64,000 bases of DNA from Tepidamorphus sp. (GTDB lineage Bacteria > Pseudomonadota > Alphaproteobacteria > Rhizobiales > Tepidamorphaceae), in contig JANQKY010000043.1 in assembly GCA_028280885.1 (NCBI GenBank), positions 42,865-106,864 of the forward strand, read 5' to 3'. Numbering within the stretch: position 1 is the stretch's first letter; every line of letters starts with the position of its first letter. Made by a program: the position numbers and the translations under genes. Positions 29,025-42,132 of the stretch are shown one piece after another. Under the pieces are notes generated by a model. It saw only the letters and a program-made list of their open reading frames with translations. It did no database searches and was not told the origin of the DNA.

Positions 29025-29564
29025 ATGCCAACACTCCTTGCGCCCGGGCCGGCCGACATGGCGGCGCTTTTGGCGCTCAACAATGCCCATGCCCGGGAAA
29101 CCTCGCTGCTCGATCGCGACGGGCTGTCGGCCCTCGTTACCGCGGCCTGGCGGGTGCGCACCACGCCGAACGCGGATGGCCTTTGCATCGCGCTCGACCA
29201 GGCGGCGGCCTATGACAATCCGAATTTCGCCTGGTTCAGGAACCGGCACGCCCGCTTCGTCTATGTCGACCGGATCATCGTCGCTGAAGCCGCCCGCGGG
29301 CAAGGCCTTGCCCGCGCCTTCTACGAGGATCTGTTCGACGCCATGCGCGCGGACGATCAGCGCGTCCTGTGCTGCGAGATCAACCGCGAGCCGCCCAATC
29401 CGGGCTCCGACCGGTTCCACGCCGCGCTGGGGTTTAAAGAGGTCGGCGAGGCCCGGCTTGTGGACCGGGGCAAGACGGTCCGCTATCTGGAGCGGCGTAT
29501 CTCGAGTCGTCCCGTCCCCGAAGATCCAATCCCAGATGGCAAACGTCGCCGATTTCAGCCTTGA
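29025..29564 (+). CDS. GNAT-family N-acetyltransferase
   Basis: A 179-residue GNAT protein. The acetyl-CoA loop is in [24 protein letters not shown] (R/Q-x-x-G-x-G/A pattern) and is followed by [21 protein letters not shown]. The start at 29025 has TGGAGG upstream at a slightly long distance. The 3' end overlaps the start of rnhB by 29 bp, so the two are translated together. The acceptor is unknown. Confidence 0.88.
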   Translation: MPTLLAPGPADMAALLALNNAHARETSLLDRDGLSALVTAAWRVRTTPNADGLCIALDQAAAYDNPNFAWFRNRHARFVYVDRIIVAEAARGQGLARAFYEDLFDAMRADDQRVLCCEINREPPNPGSDRFHAALGFKEVGEARLVDRGKTVRYLERRISSRPVPEDPIPDGKRRRFQP

Positions 29565-30159
29565 AGCCGAACGCCACGCAGCCGGCCGCCGCGCGGTCGC
29601 AGGCATCGACGAGGCCGGACGCGGGCCACTCGCCGGGCCCGTCGTGGCGGCGGCCGTCATCCTCAATCCCGCCGCGATCCCCGATGGCCTTGCCGATTCC
29701 AAGACGCTGAGCGCCAAGCGCCGCGAGACCCTGTTCGCGGCGATCCTGGCGACGGCGGATGTCGCCTTCGCCGCCGTGTCGGCGCGGGTGATCGATGAGA
29801 TCAATATCCGCCAGGCGACGCTGCGCGCCATGGCCCGGGCCGCGGCGGGTCTGTCCGATCGGCCTGATTTCGTTTTGGTCGACGGGCGCGACCTGCCGCC
29901 TGTGACCTGCCCCGGAGAGGCGGTCATCGGCGGCGACGGCACGTCCGTTTCGATCGCGGCCGCCTCGATCGTCGCCAAGGTTGTCCGCGACCGGATGATG
30001 GACGAGGCCGCACGTGCCTTTCCGGGCTACGGGTTTCACTCCAACGCCGGCTACGGAACAGCCGCGCATCGGGCGGCGATCGAGGCGCGCGGCCCCTGCC
30101 CGATCCACCGGATGAGCTTCTCTCCCCTTAAACAACTAGAGCATGTCCTGCGAAAATAG
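29536..30159 (+). CDS. rnhB: Ribonuclease HII, C-terminus encoded by a MITE
   Basis: A 207-residue enzyme that cuts RNA in DNA-RNA hybrids and excises single ribonucleotides. It has [19 protein letters not shown] (first catalytic Asp-Glu), [20 protein letters not shown] and [12 protein letters not shown], all in order. The last seven codons (EHVLRK and the stop) lie inside the terminal inverted repeat of the MITE at 30139-30420. Removing the element and one TA would give LKQLSLLAG then TAA. The catalytic core is untouched. Confidence 0.96.
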   Translation: MANVADFSLEAERHAAGRRAVAGIDEAGRGPLAGPVVAAAVILNPAAIPDGLADSKTLSAKRRETLFAAILATADVAFAAVSARVIDEINIRQATLRAMARAAAGLSDRPDFVLVDGRDLPPVTCPGEAVIGGDGTSVSIAAASIVAKVVRDRMMDEAARAFPGYGFHSNAGYGTAAHRAAIEARGPCPIHRMSFSPLKQLEHVLRK

Positions 30160-30420
30160 GGTCATTCTGTTTGCGATCGGCGAGTCGATCCGGCGTTGAG
30201 ACCGGCACAGGGCGATGCGGGACATCGGCCAAGGCGGGCTCAGCGTCGGGCGGCCGCCGATCGCAAACCCCCAATGAATCGTATAGGGGGGACGGGCGCT
30301 TTCGGAGCAATTCCTGCATCGTGCTCCTTGACCATATCCCCGATATGGCCTTCGGACCCCGACTTGACCTTGCACCGAAAGCGCCACATCAGAATGACCC
30401 TATTTTCGCAGGACATGCTC
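30139..30420. mobile_element. 282-bp MITE with perfect 31-bp terminal inverted repeats, TA target
   Basis: Ends 30139-30169 (gagcatgtcctgcgaaaata...) and 30390-30420 are perfect 31-bp inverted repeats flanked by TA at 30137-30138 and 30421-30422, the pattern of IS630-type elements. Two internal stems are also perfect: gtttgcgatcggcg (30169-30182) with 30255-30268, and ggcgctttcgg with its complement near 30375-30387. It encodes no transposase and differs from the MITE at 20654. It fills most of the rnhB-ccrM spacer. Confidence 0.9.
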
Positions 30421-30487
30421 TAAGCCTGCTTGCAGGTTAAGCCGGTCTTTACCTTAACGCGCGATGGTCCTGCCATCAGTTGCGTAA

Positions 30488-32834
<2,347 letters not shown>

Positions 32835-32929
32835 GGGCAATGGATATAAAGATTCGCCGGCCCGCGTCGATGCATACCCTTGAGCGATACACTGGACGCG
32901 GACATCCGATTGACCGGGCAATCGCAGCG

Positions 32930-33457
32930 ATGATCCGACGCAGACGCAAGACCGCAGGACCCTCACGGCTCGACCGGCTGGCCGAGGATCTGCTCGGCCC
33001 GGTGGTCTCGCGCGCCGGGTTTTCCTCCACCCAGATCCTGGCGGCCTGGCCGGAGATCGTCGGGCCGGAGCTTGCGGCCCGGTCGCGGCCGGAGAAGCTG
33101 CGCTGGCCACCGCGTCGCGAAGCGGGGGAGGACCTCGAAACGGCGGATCGCGCCACACAGGCCAGCACCACACGGGCGGATGCGGCGACGCTGGTCGTGC
33201 GCGCCGAGGGGGGCGACGCGCTGGAGATCCAGCATCTGTCCGACCGGATCATCGCCCGCATCAATGCCCTGTTCGGCTGGCGCGCCGTCGCGCGGATCGC
33301 CATCCGGCAGGCCCCGGTCGCGGCCCCGCAGGCCGATGCCCCGCCGCGCCCGATAGGTAACTCGGCAGGTGGCAAGCCACGTCATTCCGAAACGCTCGAT
33401 GCCGCGCTTGCGCGGCTCGGCTCCCATATCGGTGGCGGCGAGAACACAAAACCGTGA
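32930..33457 (+). CDS. DUF721/DciA-like protein
   Basis: A ~175-residue protein with the DUF721 layout: LLGPVVSRAGFSSTQILAAWPEIVGPELAARSRPEKLRWP, then a KH-like DNA-binding part (ALEIQHLSDRIIARINALFGW). DciA proteins load the replicative helicase in bacteria lacking DnaC; this is known for the family, not shown here. I place the start at MIRRRRKTAG, where the family usually begins; an ATG at 32870 would add 20 residues. It lies between mutY and the DsbA-like gene, a conserved arrangement. Confidence 0.85.
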   Translation: MIRRRRKTAGPSRLDRLAEDLLGPVVSRAGFSSTQILAAWPEIVGPELAARSRPEKLRWPPRREAGEDLETADRATQASTTRADAATLVVRAEGGDALEIQHLSDRIIARINALFGWRAVARIAIRQAPVAAPQADAPPRPIGNSAGGKPRHSETLDAALARLGSHIGGGENTKP

Positions 33458-33727
33458 CAAGCGCCAGTGCGGACCCGCTTTCGCCACACTGTTCCCCGCT
33501 CTTGCCACATTCCGGTCTATGACAACATTCTGTGGGAACCACTTTATCGGTCGAACGTCTTGTAATAGCGATAGACTGTTACAGGCAGGTCGTTCCCCTC
33601 CGGTTGCCAGAAGCGGATTGCGATCGGGTTCGCCTGATGGTTGTTCAGGCGCTGTTCAGCCGCCAGGGCGATTATCAGGGCCAACGACCAGGGGACATGA
33701 ACGCAAACGCGAAGTCGAGGAATTCCA

Positions 33728-34408
33728 ATGACACTGAGCCGTAGAAAAATCCTATTCGCCGGCGCGACCGGCGCCGCGACGCTTGCGGCCGGTGGCGCCT
33801 CCGCCGCGTGGTTCGGCAAGCCGACCATCACCAGCGAGCCGGCCTACACGCTGGTCTCCAACCATGACAGCGCACTGATGGAGCCCGGGCCGCTGGGCGA
33901 AAAGGCGCTCGGCGACCCGAACGCACCGGTGACGCTCATCGAGTACGCCTCGATGACCTGCGTCCATTGCGCCACCTTCCATCGCGACACCTACCCGAAG
34001 CTGAAGGAAGACTATATCGACACCGGCAAGGTCTATTTCATCTTCCGGGAATTCCCGCTCGATCCCGTCTCGACCGCCGCCTTCATGCTGGCGCGCTGCG
34101 TGCCGGAGCAGCAGTATTTCACCTTCGTCGACGCGATGTTCAAGAACCAGGACAAGTGGGCCTTCACCGAGGACCGCATCGGCGGCCTGACCGCGATGGC
34201 CAAGCAGGCCGGACTTACACAGGAAAAGTTCGAAGAATGCTTGACGAATCAGGAGCTGCTTGACGGGGTAACCTGGGTGAGGCAGCGCGGCGCGCAGGAT
34301 TTCGACGTGTCATCGACGCCGACGCTGTTCATCAATGGCGAAATGGTGCGCGGTGCGGTGTCATTTGAATCCCTGCAAGAGAAAATCGATCCGCTGTTGC
34401 AGAGCTGA
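33728..34408 (+). CDS. DsbA-family thiol:disulfide oxidoreductase
   Basis: A 226-residue exported thioredoxin-fold protein. The leader SRRKILFAGATGAATLAAGG is twin-arginine-like. The active site is MTCVHCATFH (CxxC = CVHC) and the cis-proline loop is VSSTPTLFING. It should oxidise or shuffle disulfides in the periplasm. RBS GAGGAA is five bases before the ATG. It precedes smc by 108 bp, an order common in Hyphomicrobiales. Confidence 0.93.
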   Translation: MTLSRRKILFAGATGAATLAAGGASAAWFGKPTITSEPAYTLVSNHDSALMEPGPLGEKALGDPNAPVTLIEYASMTCVHCATFHRDTYPKLKEDYIDTGKVYFIFREFPLDPVSTAAFMLARCVPEQQYFTFVDAMFKNQDKWAFTEDRIGGLTAMAKQAGLTQEKFEECLTNQELLDGVTWVRQRGAQDFDVSSTPTLFINGEMVRGAVSFESLQEKIDPLLQS

Positions 34409-34516
34409 CCTGATCCCCGGCGGCGGGATCTGTCTGCCCGTCGCCGCGCCTTGCCGCCCCGCTGTCAACCGGTACCGCCGGTCTGAAGGCCCCCCATCGA
34501 ACCGGACGGGGCGGCC

Positions 34517-37500
34517 ATGAAGCTGACCCGCCTGCGCATCGTCGGCTTCAAGTCCTTCGTCGACCCCTCCGAAATCCATATCGAGCCGGGGCTGACCGGC
34601 ATCGTCGGCCCGAACGGCTGCGGCAAGTCGAACCTTGTCGAGGCCGTGCGCTGGGTGATGGGCGAAAGCTCGCACAAGTCGATGCGCGCCTCCGGCATGG
34701 ACGACGTCATCTTCTCCGGCAGCGCCAACCGGCCGGGCCGCAACTCCGCCGAAGTCTCGATGGTGATCGACAATGTCGAGCGGCGGGCGCCGGCCCAGTT
34801 CAATGACGACGACGCGCTGGAAGTGACCCGCCGCATCGAGCGCGAGGCGGGCTCGGCCTACAAGATCAACAGCCGCGACGTGCGCGCCCGCGACGTGCAG
34901 CTGCTGTTCGCCGATGCCTCGACGGGCGCCCATTCACCCGCGATGGTCCGGCAGGGCCAGATCGGCGAACTGATCGCGGCGAAACCGCGCGCGCGGCGCA
35001 AGATCCTGGAGGAAGCCGCCGGCATCGCCGGCCTGCACAGCCGCCGCCACGAGGCCGAATTGCGGCTGCGCGGGGCCGAACAGAACCTGATGCGGCTTGA
35101 GGACGTGATCGGCCAGCTGGCGATCCAGCTCGACGGTCTGCGGCGCCAGGCCCGGCAGGCGACGCGCTACAAGGTGCTGTCGGCCGATATCCGCAAGACC
35201 GAGGCGATCCTCTGGCACCTGCGCCACCAGGCCGCGAAACAGGCGATCGCCGAGCGGCAGGCGCTTGTGACGGAGGCGGTCGGGCTGGTCGCCGCCGCGA
35301 CCCAGGCCGCCGCCGCGGCCGCGACGGCGCGCACCGAGGCGGCCGCCGCCCTGCCCCGCCTGCGCGACAAGGAAGCCGAAGCCGCTGCCCGGCTGCGCCA
35401 CATGATCACGGTGCGCGAGGGGCTGGACCGGGAGAAGGCGGAGGCCGAGACCCGGCGCGCCGATCTCAATGCCCGCCTCGACCAGCTTGGCGCTGATGTC
35501 GAGCGGGAGAAGGCGACGATCGCCGCGACCGACGAGACGCTCGCCCGGCTCAAGGAGGAGGAGACCGATCTCAACGCCGAGATCGCGCGGGCCGGCGGCA
35601 ATCGCGAGGATCTCGAACGGCGGCTTTCGGTGACCGAGACCGCCCTGAAGGAGGCCGAGGCGCGGCTGTCGGAGGCGACGTCTGCCGCCGCCGACCTTGC
35701 CGCCCGGCGCCGCCAGTTCGAGCGCAGCCTGCGCGAGGCGACCGACAAGATCGACAACCGGCGCCGGCAGCTTGGCGATGTCGAGCGCGAGGCCGAGGGG
35801 CTTGCCGCCTCCGATCTCGTCCGCGAGATCGCGGCGCTGGCGACGAAGGTCTCGCAGGCCCAGGCCGCCGCGGATCAGGCCGAATCACAGGCAAACGCCG
35901 CCGATCAGGCCCTTGCGGCCGCGCGCGAGGCCGTTGAGACCCGGCGCCCGGCCGCAGCCGATATCGAGCGGGACCTGAAAGGGCTCGAAACCGAGCACGA
36001 TACGCTTGCCCGCGTGCTGGCTGTCGACGAGGGCGCGCTGTGGCCGCCGCTGATCGACGAGGTCACCGTCAAGCCGGGGTTCGAGGCAGCCCTTGGCGCA
36101 GCCTTCGGCGAGGATCTCGACCATTCAAGCGAAGAAGGCGCGGCGATCCACTGGCGCGACATCGCGCCTCCCCCGGACGATCCGGCCCTGCCCGAGGGCG
36201 TGACGCCGCTGTCGTCGGTCGTCAAGGCGCCGCCGGTGCTTCATCGGGCGCTGGCGCAGATCGGCCTCGTTGCGCCAGACGACGGGCCGCGCCTGCAACC
36301 GGCCCTGAAGCCCGGGCAGCGGCTCGTCTCCCGCTCCGGCGATCTGTGGCGCTGGGACGGACTGACGGCGGCCGCCGACGCCCCGACGCCCGCGGCGAAG
36401 CGGCTCGAACAGCGCAACCGCATCGCCGACCTGGAGCGCGAGATCACGGTTGCCAGGACCGACCTCGAGGCGGCGCGATCCGCGCTGGCCGAAGCCGAAA
36501 CGGAGGCCCGGGCGGCGAACGAGGCCGCTGCTTCGGCGCGGCAGGCCTGGCGGGCGGCGCAGACCGAGGTCGCCCAGGCAAGCGACAGGCGCGCCGCCGC
36601 CGAGCGCAAGGCCGCCCAGGACACCGCCCGGGCAAGCGCACTGGAGGAAGCCAGGACACGGCTGACGCAATCGATCGCGGAGGCCGAGGCCGCCCGCGAG
36701 GAGGCCGAGACCGGCCTGGCCGCGCTTGCCGGCGAACAGGATCTCGCCGCGCGAATCGATACGCTCAAGGCCGAGGCGGAAACGGCGCGCGGGCGCTATG
36801 CGGAGGCCCGGTCGGCCGTCGAGACACAGGCGCGCGAGGCGGAAATGCGGGCGTCGCGCGCCAAGCGCATCGCAGCCGAAAAACAGCGCTGGACCGACCG
36901 CATGGCCGATGGCGACAAGCACCTGCACACGCTGCAGGACCGGGAGGCCAAGATCCGCGCCGAATGGGCAGGCCTGGAAGCGGTGCCCGCGACACTGGAG
37001 CGCAAGCGCGCGGCGCTCACCGAGCAAATCGACGCCGCCGAAGCCGCCCGCAAGCAGGCCGCCGACAATCTGGCCGCCGGCGAAACCGGCCTCAACGACG
37101 CCGACCGGATGACGCGCGAGGCCGATTCAGCGCTGGCAAACGCCCGCGAGGCAAGGGCGCGCGAGGAAGCGACGCTGGAAGGCCTGACCCAGCGCCTGAG
37201 CGATCTGGAGGAGGCGATCGTCGAGGCGCTCGACCGGCCGGCCGGCGAGGCGCTGGCGATCGCCGGCCTGGAGAGCGATCAGGACCTGCCGGACGCCGGG
37301 ACGCTGGAGGCGCGGCACGAGAAGCTGAAACGCGACCGCGACCGGCTCGGCACCGTCAACCTGCGCGCCGAGGAGGAAATGCGCGAGATCGGCGAGCAGC
37401 ATGACGGGCTGGTCGCCGAGCGCACGGATCTGGAAGGCGCGATCCAGCGGCTGCGCCAGGCGATCTCCGGGCTCAACCGGGAAGGCCGCGAGCGGCTGCT

Positions 37501-37972
37501 CGGCGCGTTCGACACCGTCAACGGCCATTTCCAGGCGCTGTTCACCCGGCTGTTCGGCGGCGGCGCGGCGGAATTGCAGCTCACCGAATCAGACGATCCG
37601 CTCGAGGCGGGGCTGGAGATCATCGCCCGGCCGCCCGGCAAGCGGCCGACGACGCTGACGCTTCTGTCGGGCGGCGAGCAGGCGCTGACGGCGACCGCGC
37701 TGATCTTCGCGGTGTTTCTCACCAATCCCGCGCCGATCTGCGTGCTCGACGAGGTCGACGCGCCGCTCGATGACGCCAATGTCGAGCGGTTCTGCGATCT
37801 GGTCGAGGAGATCGCCCGCAATACGCAGACACGCTTCCTGGTGATCACCCACAATCCGATCACCATGGCGCGGATGGACCGGCTGTTCGGCGTCACCATG
37901 GCCGAACGCGGCGTCAGCCAGCTCGTCTCCGTCGATTTCGGCGGCGCGATGGAGTTGCGCGAAGCGGGCTAG
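34517..37972 (+). CDS. smc: Chromosome segregation ATPase SMC
   Basis: An 1151-residue SMC protein that folds into a head-coiled coil-hinge arm and organises chromosomes with ScpAB. Walker A is IVGPNGCGKSNLVEAVRWV near residue 34. Two long alanine/glutamate-rich coiled coils follow, with a hinge at ~510-620 (LWPPLIDEVTVKPGFEAALG onward). The ABC signature is LLSGGEQALTATALIF and Walker B ICVLDEVDAPLDDAN. Length and order are normal. It is preceded by the DsbA-like gene and followed by the ATP synthase operon. Confidence 0.98.
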   Translation: MKLTRLRIVGFKSFVDPSEIHIEPGLTGIVGPNGCGKSNLVEAVRWVMGESSHKSMRASGMDDVIFSGSANRPGRNSAEVSMVIDNVERRAPAQFNDDDALEVTRRIEREAGSAYKINSRDVRARDVQLLFADASTGAHSPAMVRQGQIGELIAAKPRARRKILEEAAGIAGLHSRRHEAELRLRGAEQNLMRLEDVIGQLAIQLDGLRRQARQATRYKVLSADIRKTEAILWHLRHQAAKQAIAERQALVTEAVGLVAAATQAAAAAATARTEAAAALPRLRDKEAEAAARLRHMITVREGLDREKAEAETRRADLNARLDQLGADVEREKATIAATDETLARLKEEETDLNAEIARAGGNREDLERRLSVTETALKEAEARLSEATSAAADLAARRRQFERSLREATDKIDNRRRQLGDVEREAEGLAASDLVREIAALATKVSQAQAAADQAESQANAADQALAAAREAVETRRPAAADIERDLKGLETEHDTLARVLAVDEGALWPPLIDEVTVKPGFEAALGAAFGEDLDHSSEEGAAIHWRDIAPPPDDPALPEGVTPLSSVVKAPPVLHRALAQIGLVAPDDGPRLQPALKPGQRLVSRSGDLWRWDGLTAAADAPTPAAKRLEQRNRIADLEREITVARTDLEAARSALAEAETEARAANEAAASARQAWRAAQTEVAQASDRRAAAERKAAQDTARASALEEARTRLTQSIAEAEAAREEAETGLAALAGEQDLAARIDTLKAEAETARGRYAEARSAVETQAREAEMRASRAKRIAAEKQRWTDRMADGDKHLHTLQDREAKIRAEWAGLEAVPATLERKRAALTEQIDAAEAARKQAADNLAAGETGLNDADRMTREADSALANAREARAREEATLEGLTQRLSDLEEAIVEALDRPAGEALAIAGLESDQDLPDAGTLEARHEKLKRDRDRLGTVNLRAEEEMREIGEQHDGLVAERTDLEGAIQRLRQAISGLNREGRERLLGAFDTVNGHFQALFTRLFGGGAAELQLTESDDPLEAGLEIIARPPGKRPTTLTLLSGGEQALTATALIFAVFLTNPAPICVLDEVDAPLDDANVERFCDLVEEIARNTQTRFLVITHNPITMARMDRLFGVTMAERGVSQLVSVDFGGAMELREAG

Positions 37973-38067
37973 CCGTGAATCACACATAGCCATTTGGTCT
38001 ATGGTGCGACGCACAACTTTCGAATTACTACAATAAATTCAACGAATTAGGCTGCGCGCGCACCTTC

Positions 38068-38096
38068 TTGACAGCGCATGGGGCGCAAACTATGGT
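38068..38096 (+). promoter_or_regulatory. Sigma-70-type promoter of the ATP synthase F0 operon
   Basis: TTGACA (38068-38073), a 17-base spacer and TATGGT (38091-38096) match the housekeeping consensus closely. They lie ~100 bp upstream of atpI in a 222-bp spacer after smc. Confidence 0.7.
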
Positions 38097-38194
38097 GCGC
38101 GCGGCTTTGGGGGCGGTCGCCCTGGCCGTTCGCGAAACGCCGACATGCGCCGGTTTCAGGTTCCGTTTCAGGATCCCTTACCAGATATCGGGCG

Positions 38195-38599
38195 ATGGAG
38201 GACAGCGTGCGGAAGCGGTCAGGTGCCGACGATCCCGATGCCAAACCGGCTGATCTGGACAGCCGCCGGCAGGCGCTCGGAGACTTGCTCGAAGGCGCCC
38301 GCAAGCGGAACGATCCGCCGCCCGAAAGCACGGCGCGGGGAAGCGCTCTGGGAACCGCCTTCAAGGTGGCGACCGAGTTTCTCGCGGGGCTTCTGGTCGG
38401 CGGCGGGATGGGCTGGTACCTGGACAAATGGTTGGGGACGGGACCCTTCCTGTTTTTGCTGTTCTTCGCGCTCGGCGCGGCAGCGGGAATGCTCAACGTG
38501 ATTCGGCACGCGATCCGGATGAACCGGGACGTGCAGGACGAAATCGCCAAGAGCGACGGTGAACACCGTCACGAGGCCGGCCGACGGAGCCGGTCGTGA
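38195..38599 (+). CDS. atpI: F0F1 ATP synthase assembly protein AtpI
   Basis: A 134-residue membrane protein with a charged N-terminus and two transmembrane helices ([20 protein letters not shown] and [20 protein letters not shown]), the AtpI/gene 1 pattern. It helps assemble the c-ring. The start chosen is [10 protein letters not shown], where the family begins; an open frame runs further upstream over the promoter. It is the first gene of atpI-B-E-F'-F. Confidence 0.9.
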   Translation: MEDSVRKRSGADDPDAKPADLDSRRQALGDLLEGARKRNDPPPESTARGSALGTAFKVATEFLAGLLVGGGMGWYLDKWLGTGPFLFLLFFALGAAAGMLNVIRHAIRMNRDVQDEIAKSDGEHRHEAGRRSRS

Positions 38600-38624
38600 C
38601 GATGAGGCTTTAAGGAGCGCGCAG

Positions 38625-39386
38625 GTGGCTGCGGAAAATGCTAGCGGGGGCGGGCACGGGTTCGACCCGATGCACCAGTTCGAAATCCAGCGCATCCTGC
38701 CGTTGAATATCGGCGGACTGGACGTTTCCTTTACCAATTCGGCGCTGTTCATGGTGATCGTGGTGATCGCGGTGAGCCTGATGACGATCGCCTCGATGAG
38801 CGGGCGCGCGCTGGTTCCCGGCCGCATGCAGTCGATCGCCGAACTGTCCTATGAATTCGTCGCCAACATGGTGCGCGAGAACGCCGGATCGGCGGGAATG
38901 AAGTTCTTCCCGTTCGTGTTCACGCTGTTCATGTTCATCCTGTTCGCCAACATGATCGGGATGATCCCGTTTTCCTTCACGGTGACCAGCCACATCATCG
39001 TCACCTTCGTGCTGGCGCTGGTGGTGTTCGTCGGCGTGACGATCGTCGGCTTCATCAAGCACGGCGCCGGCTTCCTGCGGCTGTTCGCGCCCTCCGGCGC
39101 GCCGATGGTGCTGATGCCGCTTTTGATCGTCATCGAGGTGATCTCCTACCTGACCCGGCCGGTGAGCCTGTCCGTGCGTCTGTTCGCCAACATGCTGGCC
39201 GGCCACACCATGCTCAAGGTCTTCGCCAGCTTCGTGGTGATGCTCGGCGTGTGGGGCGGCTGGCTGCCGCTGGCGGCGATGGTCGCCTTCACCGGCCTGG
39301 AGTTCCTGGTCGCCTTCCTGCAGGCCTATGTCTTCGCGATCCTGACCTGCATCTATCTCAACGACGCCCTGCACATGCATCACTGA
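38625..39386 (+). CDS. atpB: ATP synthase F0 subunit a
   Basis: A 253-residue proton-channel subunit with five to six transmembrane helices. The conserved half-channel arginine is in [17 protein letters not shown] and the last helices include [16 protein letters not shown]. The start is the GTG at 38625 with AAGGAG eight bases upstream; the preceding frame overlaps atpI and is not conserved. The subunit faces the c-ring in the inner membrane. Confidence 0.97.
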   Translation: MAAENASGGGHGFDPMHQFEIQRILPLNIGGLDVSFTNSALFMVIVVIAVSLMTIASMSGRALVPGRMQSIAELSYEFVANMVRENAGSAGMKFFPFVFTLFMFILFANMIGMIPFSFTVTSHIIVTFVLALVVFVGVTIVGFIKHGAGFLRLFAPSGAPMVLMPLLIVIEVISYLTRPVSLSVRLFANMLAGHTMLKVFASFVVMLGVWGGWLPLAAMVAFTGLEFLVAFLQAYVFAILTCIYLNDALHMHH

Positions 39387-39473
39387 CGGCACGGCCGGGC
39401 AGACACATCTCATCGAAGTTGCAAACACTTCACAGACACCTTCCCCAGACACTTTCCAAGGAGCTAGAGTACA

Positions 39474-39701
39474 ATGGAAGCGGAAGCAGCTAAGTTCATC
39501 GGCGCGGGTATCGCCTGTATCGCTCTGGCCGGCGCCGGCCTCGGCATCGGTAACATCTTCGGCAACTACCTGTCGGCCGCGCTGCGCAACCCGTCGGCCG
39601 CCCAGTCGCAGTTCCCGAACCTGCTGCTCGGCTTCGCCCTTGCCGAAGCGACGGGCCTGTTCGGCCTCGTCGTCGCGCTGATCCTGCTGTTCGTCGTCTG
39701 A
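39474..39701 (+). CDS. atpE: ATP synthase F0 subunit c
   Basis: A 75-residue two-helix hairpin. Helix 1 is GAGIACIALAGAGLGIGNIF, the polar loop is RNPSAAQSQFPN, and helix 2 has the proton-binding Glu in GFALAEATGLFGLV. AAGGAG lies ten bases before the ATG. Ten or more copies form the rotor ring. Confidence 0.98.
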   Translation: MEAEAAKFIGAGIACIALAGAGLGIGNIFGNYLSAALRNPSAAQSQFPNLLLGFALAEATGLFGLVVALILLFVV

Positions 39702-39860
39702 CGACACGGGTAGCCTTAAGACCCCGTTACGGCCTGTGGACGGCGGCGTGCCGCCGCAGGCGGGCGTGACGGGATCTGATGCGGCGGAATTGGCGGCAGG
39801 ACCGCCGGCTCCTATCGGGCCATCCGCCGTCAGCGTGACCCTGCCAAGGAACGAGTCGAT

Positions 39861-40559
39861 ATGGTAAGCGATTCAGGCCAGTCCTTCGGTGCGGGCCAGA
39901 TCTCCGGTGCAGAGCAACTCGCCGGTTCGGGCCCGACCTTCATTCTGGCGGCGTCGACCAATTCGCACGGCGATGAAGACGGATCGGTTTCGCAGAACCT
40001 GATCCAGAGCGAGGACACGGAGATTTCCGAGGCCCTCGGCGTGGACGATCACGGGAGCGGCGGCATGCCGCAGTTCGATTTCACGACCTACTCGCCGCAG
40101 ATCGTCTGGCTGGTGATCTGCTTCGTCGTGCTCTACGTGCTGATGGCACGGATCGCCCTGCCGCGGATCGGGACGGTGATCGAGCATCGCCGCGACCGGA
40201 TCGCCAACGACCTCGACGCCGCAGCGCGGCTCAAGGAAGAGACCGACGAGGTGATCGCCGCCTATGAGGCGGAGCTCGCCGAGGCACGCGGCCGGGCCCA
40301 CCAGATCGCCTCCGAAACCCGCGACAAGCTCGAAACCGAGCTGGGCAAGGAGCGGATGGAGACCGAAGCGGCGCTGGCCAAGAAGACCGAGGCCGCCGAG
40401 GCGCGTATCGCCGAGACAAAGGCCAAGGCGCTGGCGGAAGTCGATCAGGCCGCGGCCGACGCCGCCGGCGACATCGTCACCGCGCTGACCGGGCTGACCG
40501 CGACCAAGGCCGAAATCGATCAGGCCATCGTCGATGCCCGCAGCGGCGACCGGGCTTAA
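39861..40559 (+). CDS. atpF': ATP synthase F0 subunit b' (long N-terminus)
   Basis: A 232-residue b' subunit. About 70 polar residues precede the single membrane helix (IVWLVICFVVLYVLMARIAL), followed by a long charged coiled coil forming the peripheral stalk with b. The N-terminal extension is rich in Ser, Gly, Asp and Glu; extended b' subunits are usual in this order. RBS AAGGAA precedes the ATG by nine bases. A ~160-bp spacer after atpE contains a small GC hairpin. Confidence 0.93.
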   Translation: MVSDSGQSFGAGQISGAEQLAGSGPTFILAASTNSHGDEDGSVSQNLIQSEDTEISEALGVDDHGSGGMPQFDFTTYSPQIVWLVICFVVLYVLMARIALPRIGTVIEHRRDRIANDLDAAARLKEETDEVIAAYEAELAEARGRAHQIASETRDKLETELGKERMETEAALAKKTEAAEARIAETKAKALAEVDQAAADAAGDIVTALTGLTATKAEIDQAIVDARSGDRA

Positions 40560-40571
40560 GGGGATAAGGGC

Positions 40572-41063
40572 ATGAGTTTCTTCAGCACACCCGACGCTTG
40601 GGTCCTGGTCTCCTTCATCCTGTTCTTCGCCCTGGTGATCTACTTCAAGGTTCCGGGCATGGTCACCAAGTCGCTCGACGAGCGCGCCGACCGCATCCGC
40701 AACGAGCTTGAGGAAGCGCAGCGGCTGCGCGAGGAGGCCCAGAGCCTGCTCGCCGAATATCAGCGCAAGCGTCGCGAGGCCGAGCGCGAGGCCGAGGAGA
40801 TCGTCGCGCTCGCCCGCGAGGAGGCCGACCGTCTCAAGGTCGAATCCCGCCAGCAGATGGAAGAGCTGGTCGAGCGCCGCTCCAAGCTTGCCGAAATGAA
40901 GATCGCGCAAGCCGAGGAACAGGCGCTGGCCGACGTCCGCACCGCCGCGGCCGATGCCGCGGTCGCCGCGGCCGCCACGGTCATGGCCGGCAAGGTCACC
41001 GGCAAAACGGCCACCGACCTTGTTACCACCTCGATCGCCGAGGTGAAGGAGCGGCTGCAGTAG
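40572..41063 (+). CDS. atpF: ATP synthase F0 subunit b
   Basis: A 163-residue stalk subunit: N-terminal membrane helix (WVLVSFILFFALVIYFKVPG) and a highly charged coiled coil (RLREEAQSLLAEYQRKRREA). It starts 12 bp after atpF'. It ends the operon and is followed by an intrinsic terminator. The F1 genes are not in this window, as is usual for alphaproteobacteria with split atp operons. Confidence 0.96.
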   Translation: MSFFSTPDAWVLVSFILFFALVIYFKVPGMVTKSLDERADRIRNELEEAQRLREEAQSLLAEYQRKRREAEREAEEIVALAREEADRLKVESRQQMEELVERRSKLAEMKIAQAEEQALADVRTAAADAAVAAAATVMAGKVTGKTATDLVTTSIAEVKERLQ

Positions 41064-41088
41064 CCGCATCTCGTCCAACGGATACAAG

Positions 41089-41116
41089 AAGCCCCGGCCG
41101 AGTCCGGGGCTTTTTT
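41089..41116 (+). terminator. Intrinsic terminator of the F0 operon
   Basis: aagccccgg (41089-41097) pairs perfectly with ccggggctt (41104-41112) across a 6-base loop and is followed by more T, making a six-T run. It starts 26 bp past the atpF stop and also lies just beyond the stop of the convergent iminopeptidase gene. Confidence 0.95.
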
Positions 41117-41133
41117 GTTGGTGCGATCGCCGG

Positions 41134-42132
<999 letters not shown>

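Noticed and set aside
30171..30440. Small ORFs inside the second MITE
   Set aside because: They read through the terminal repeats ([10 protein letters not shown]) in several frames on both strands, which is a by-product of the palindrome.
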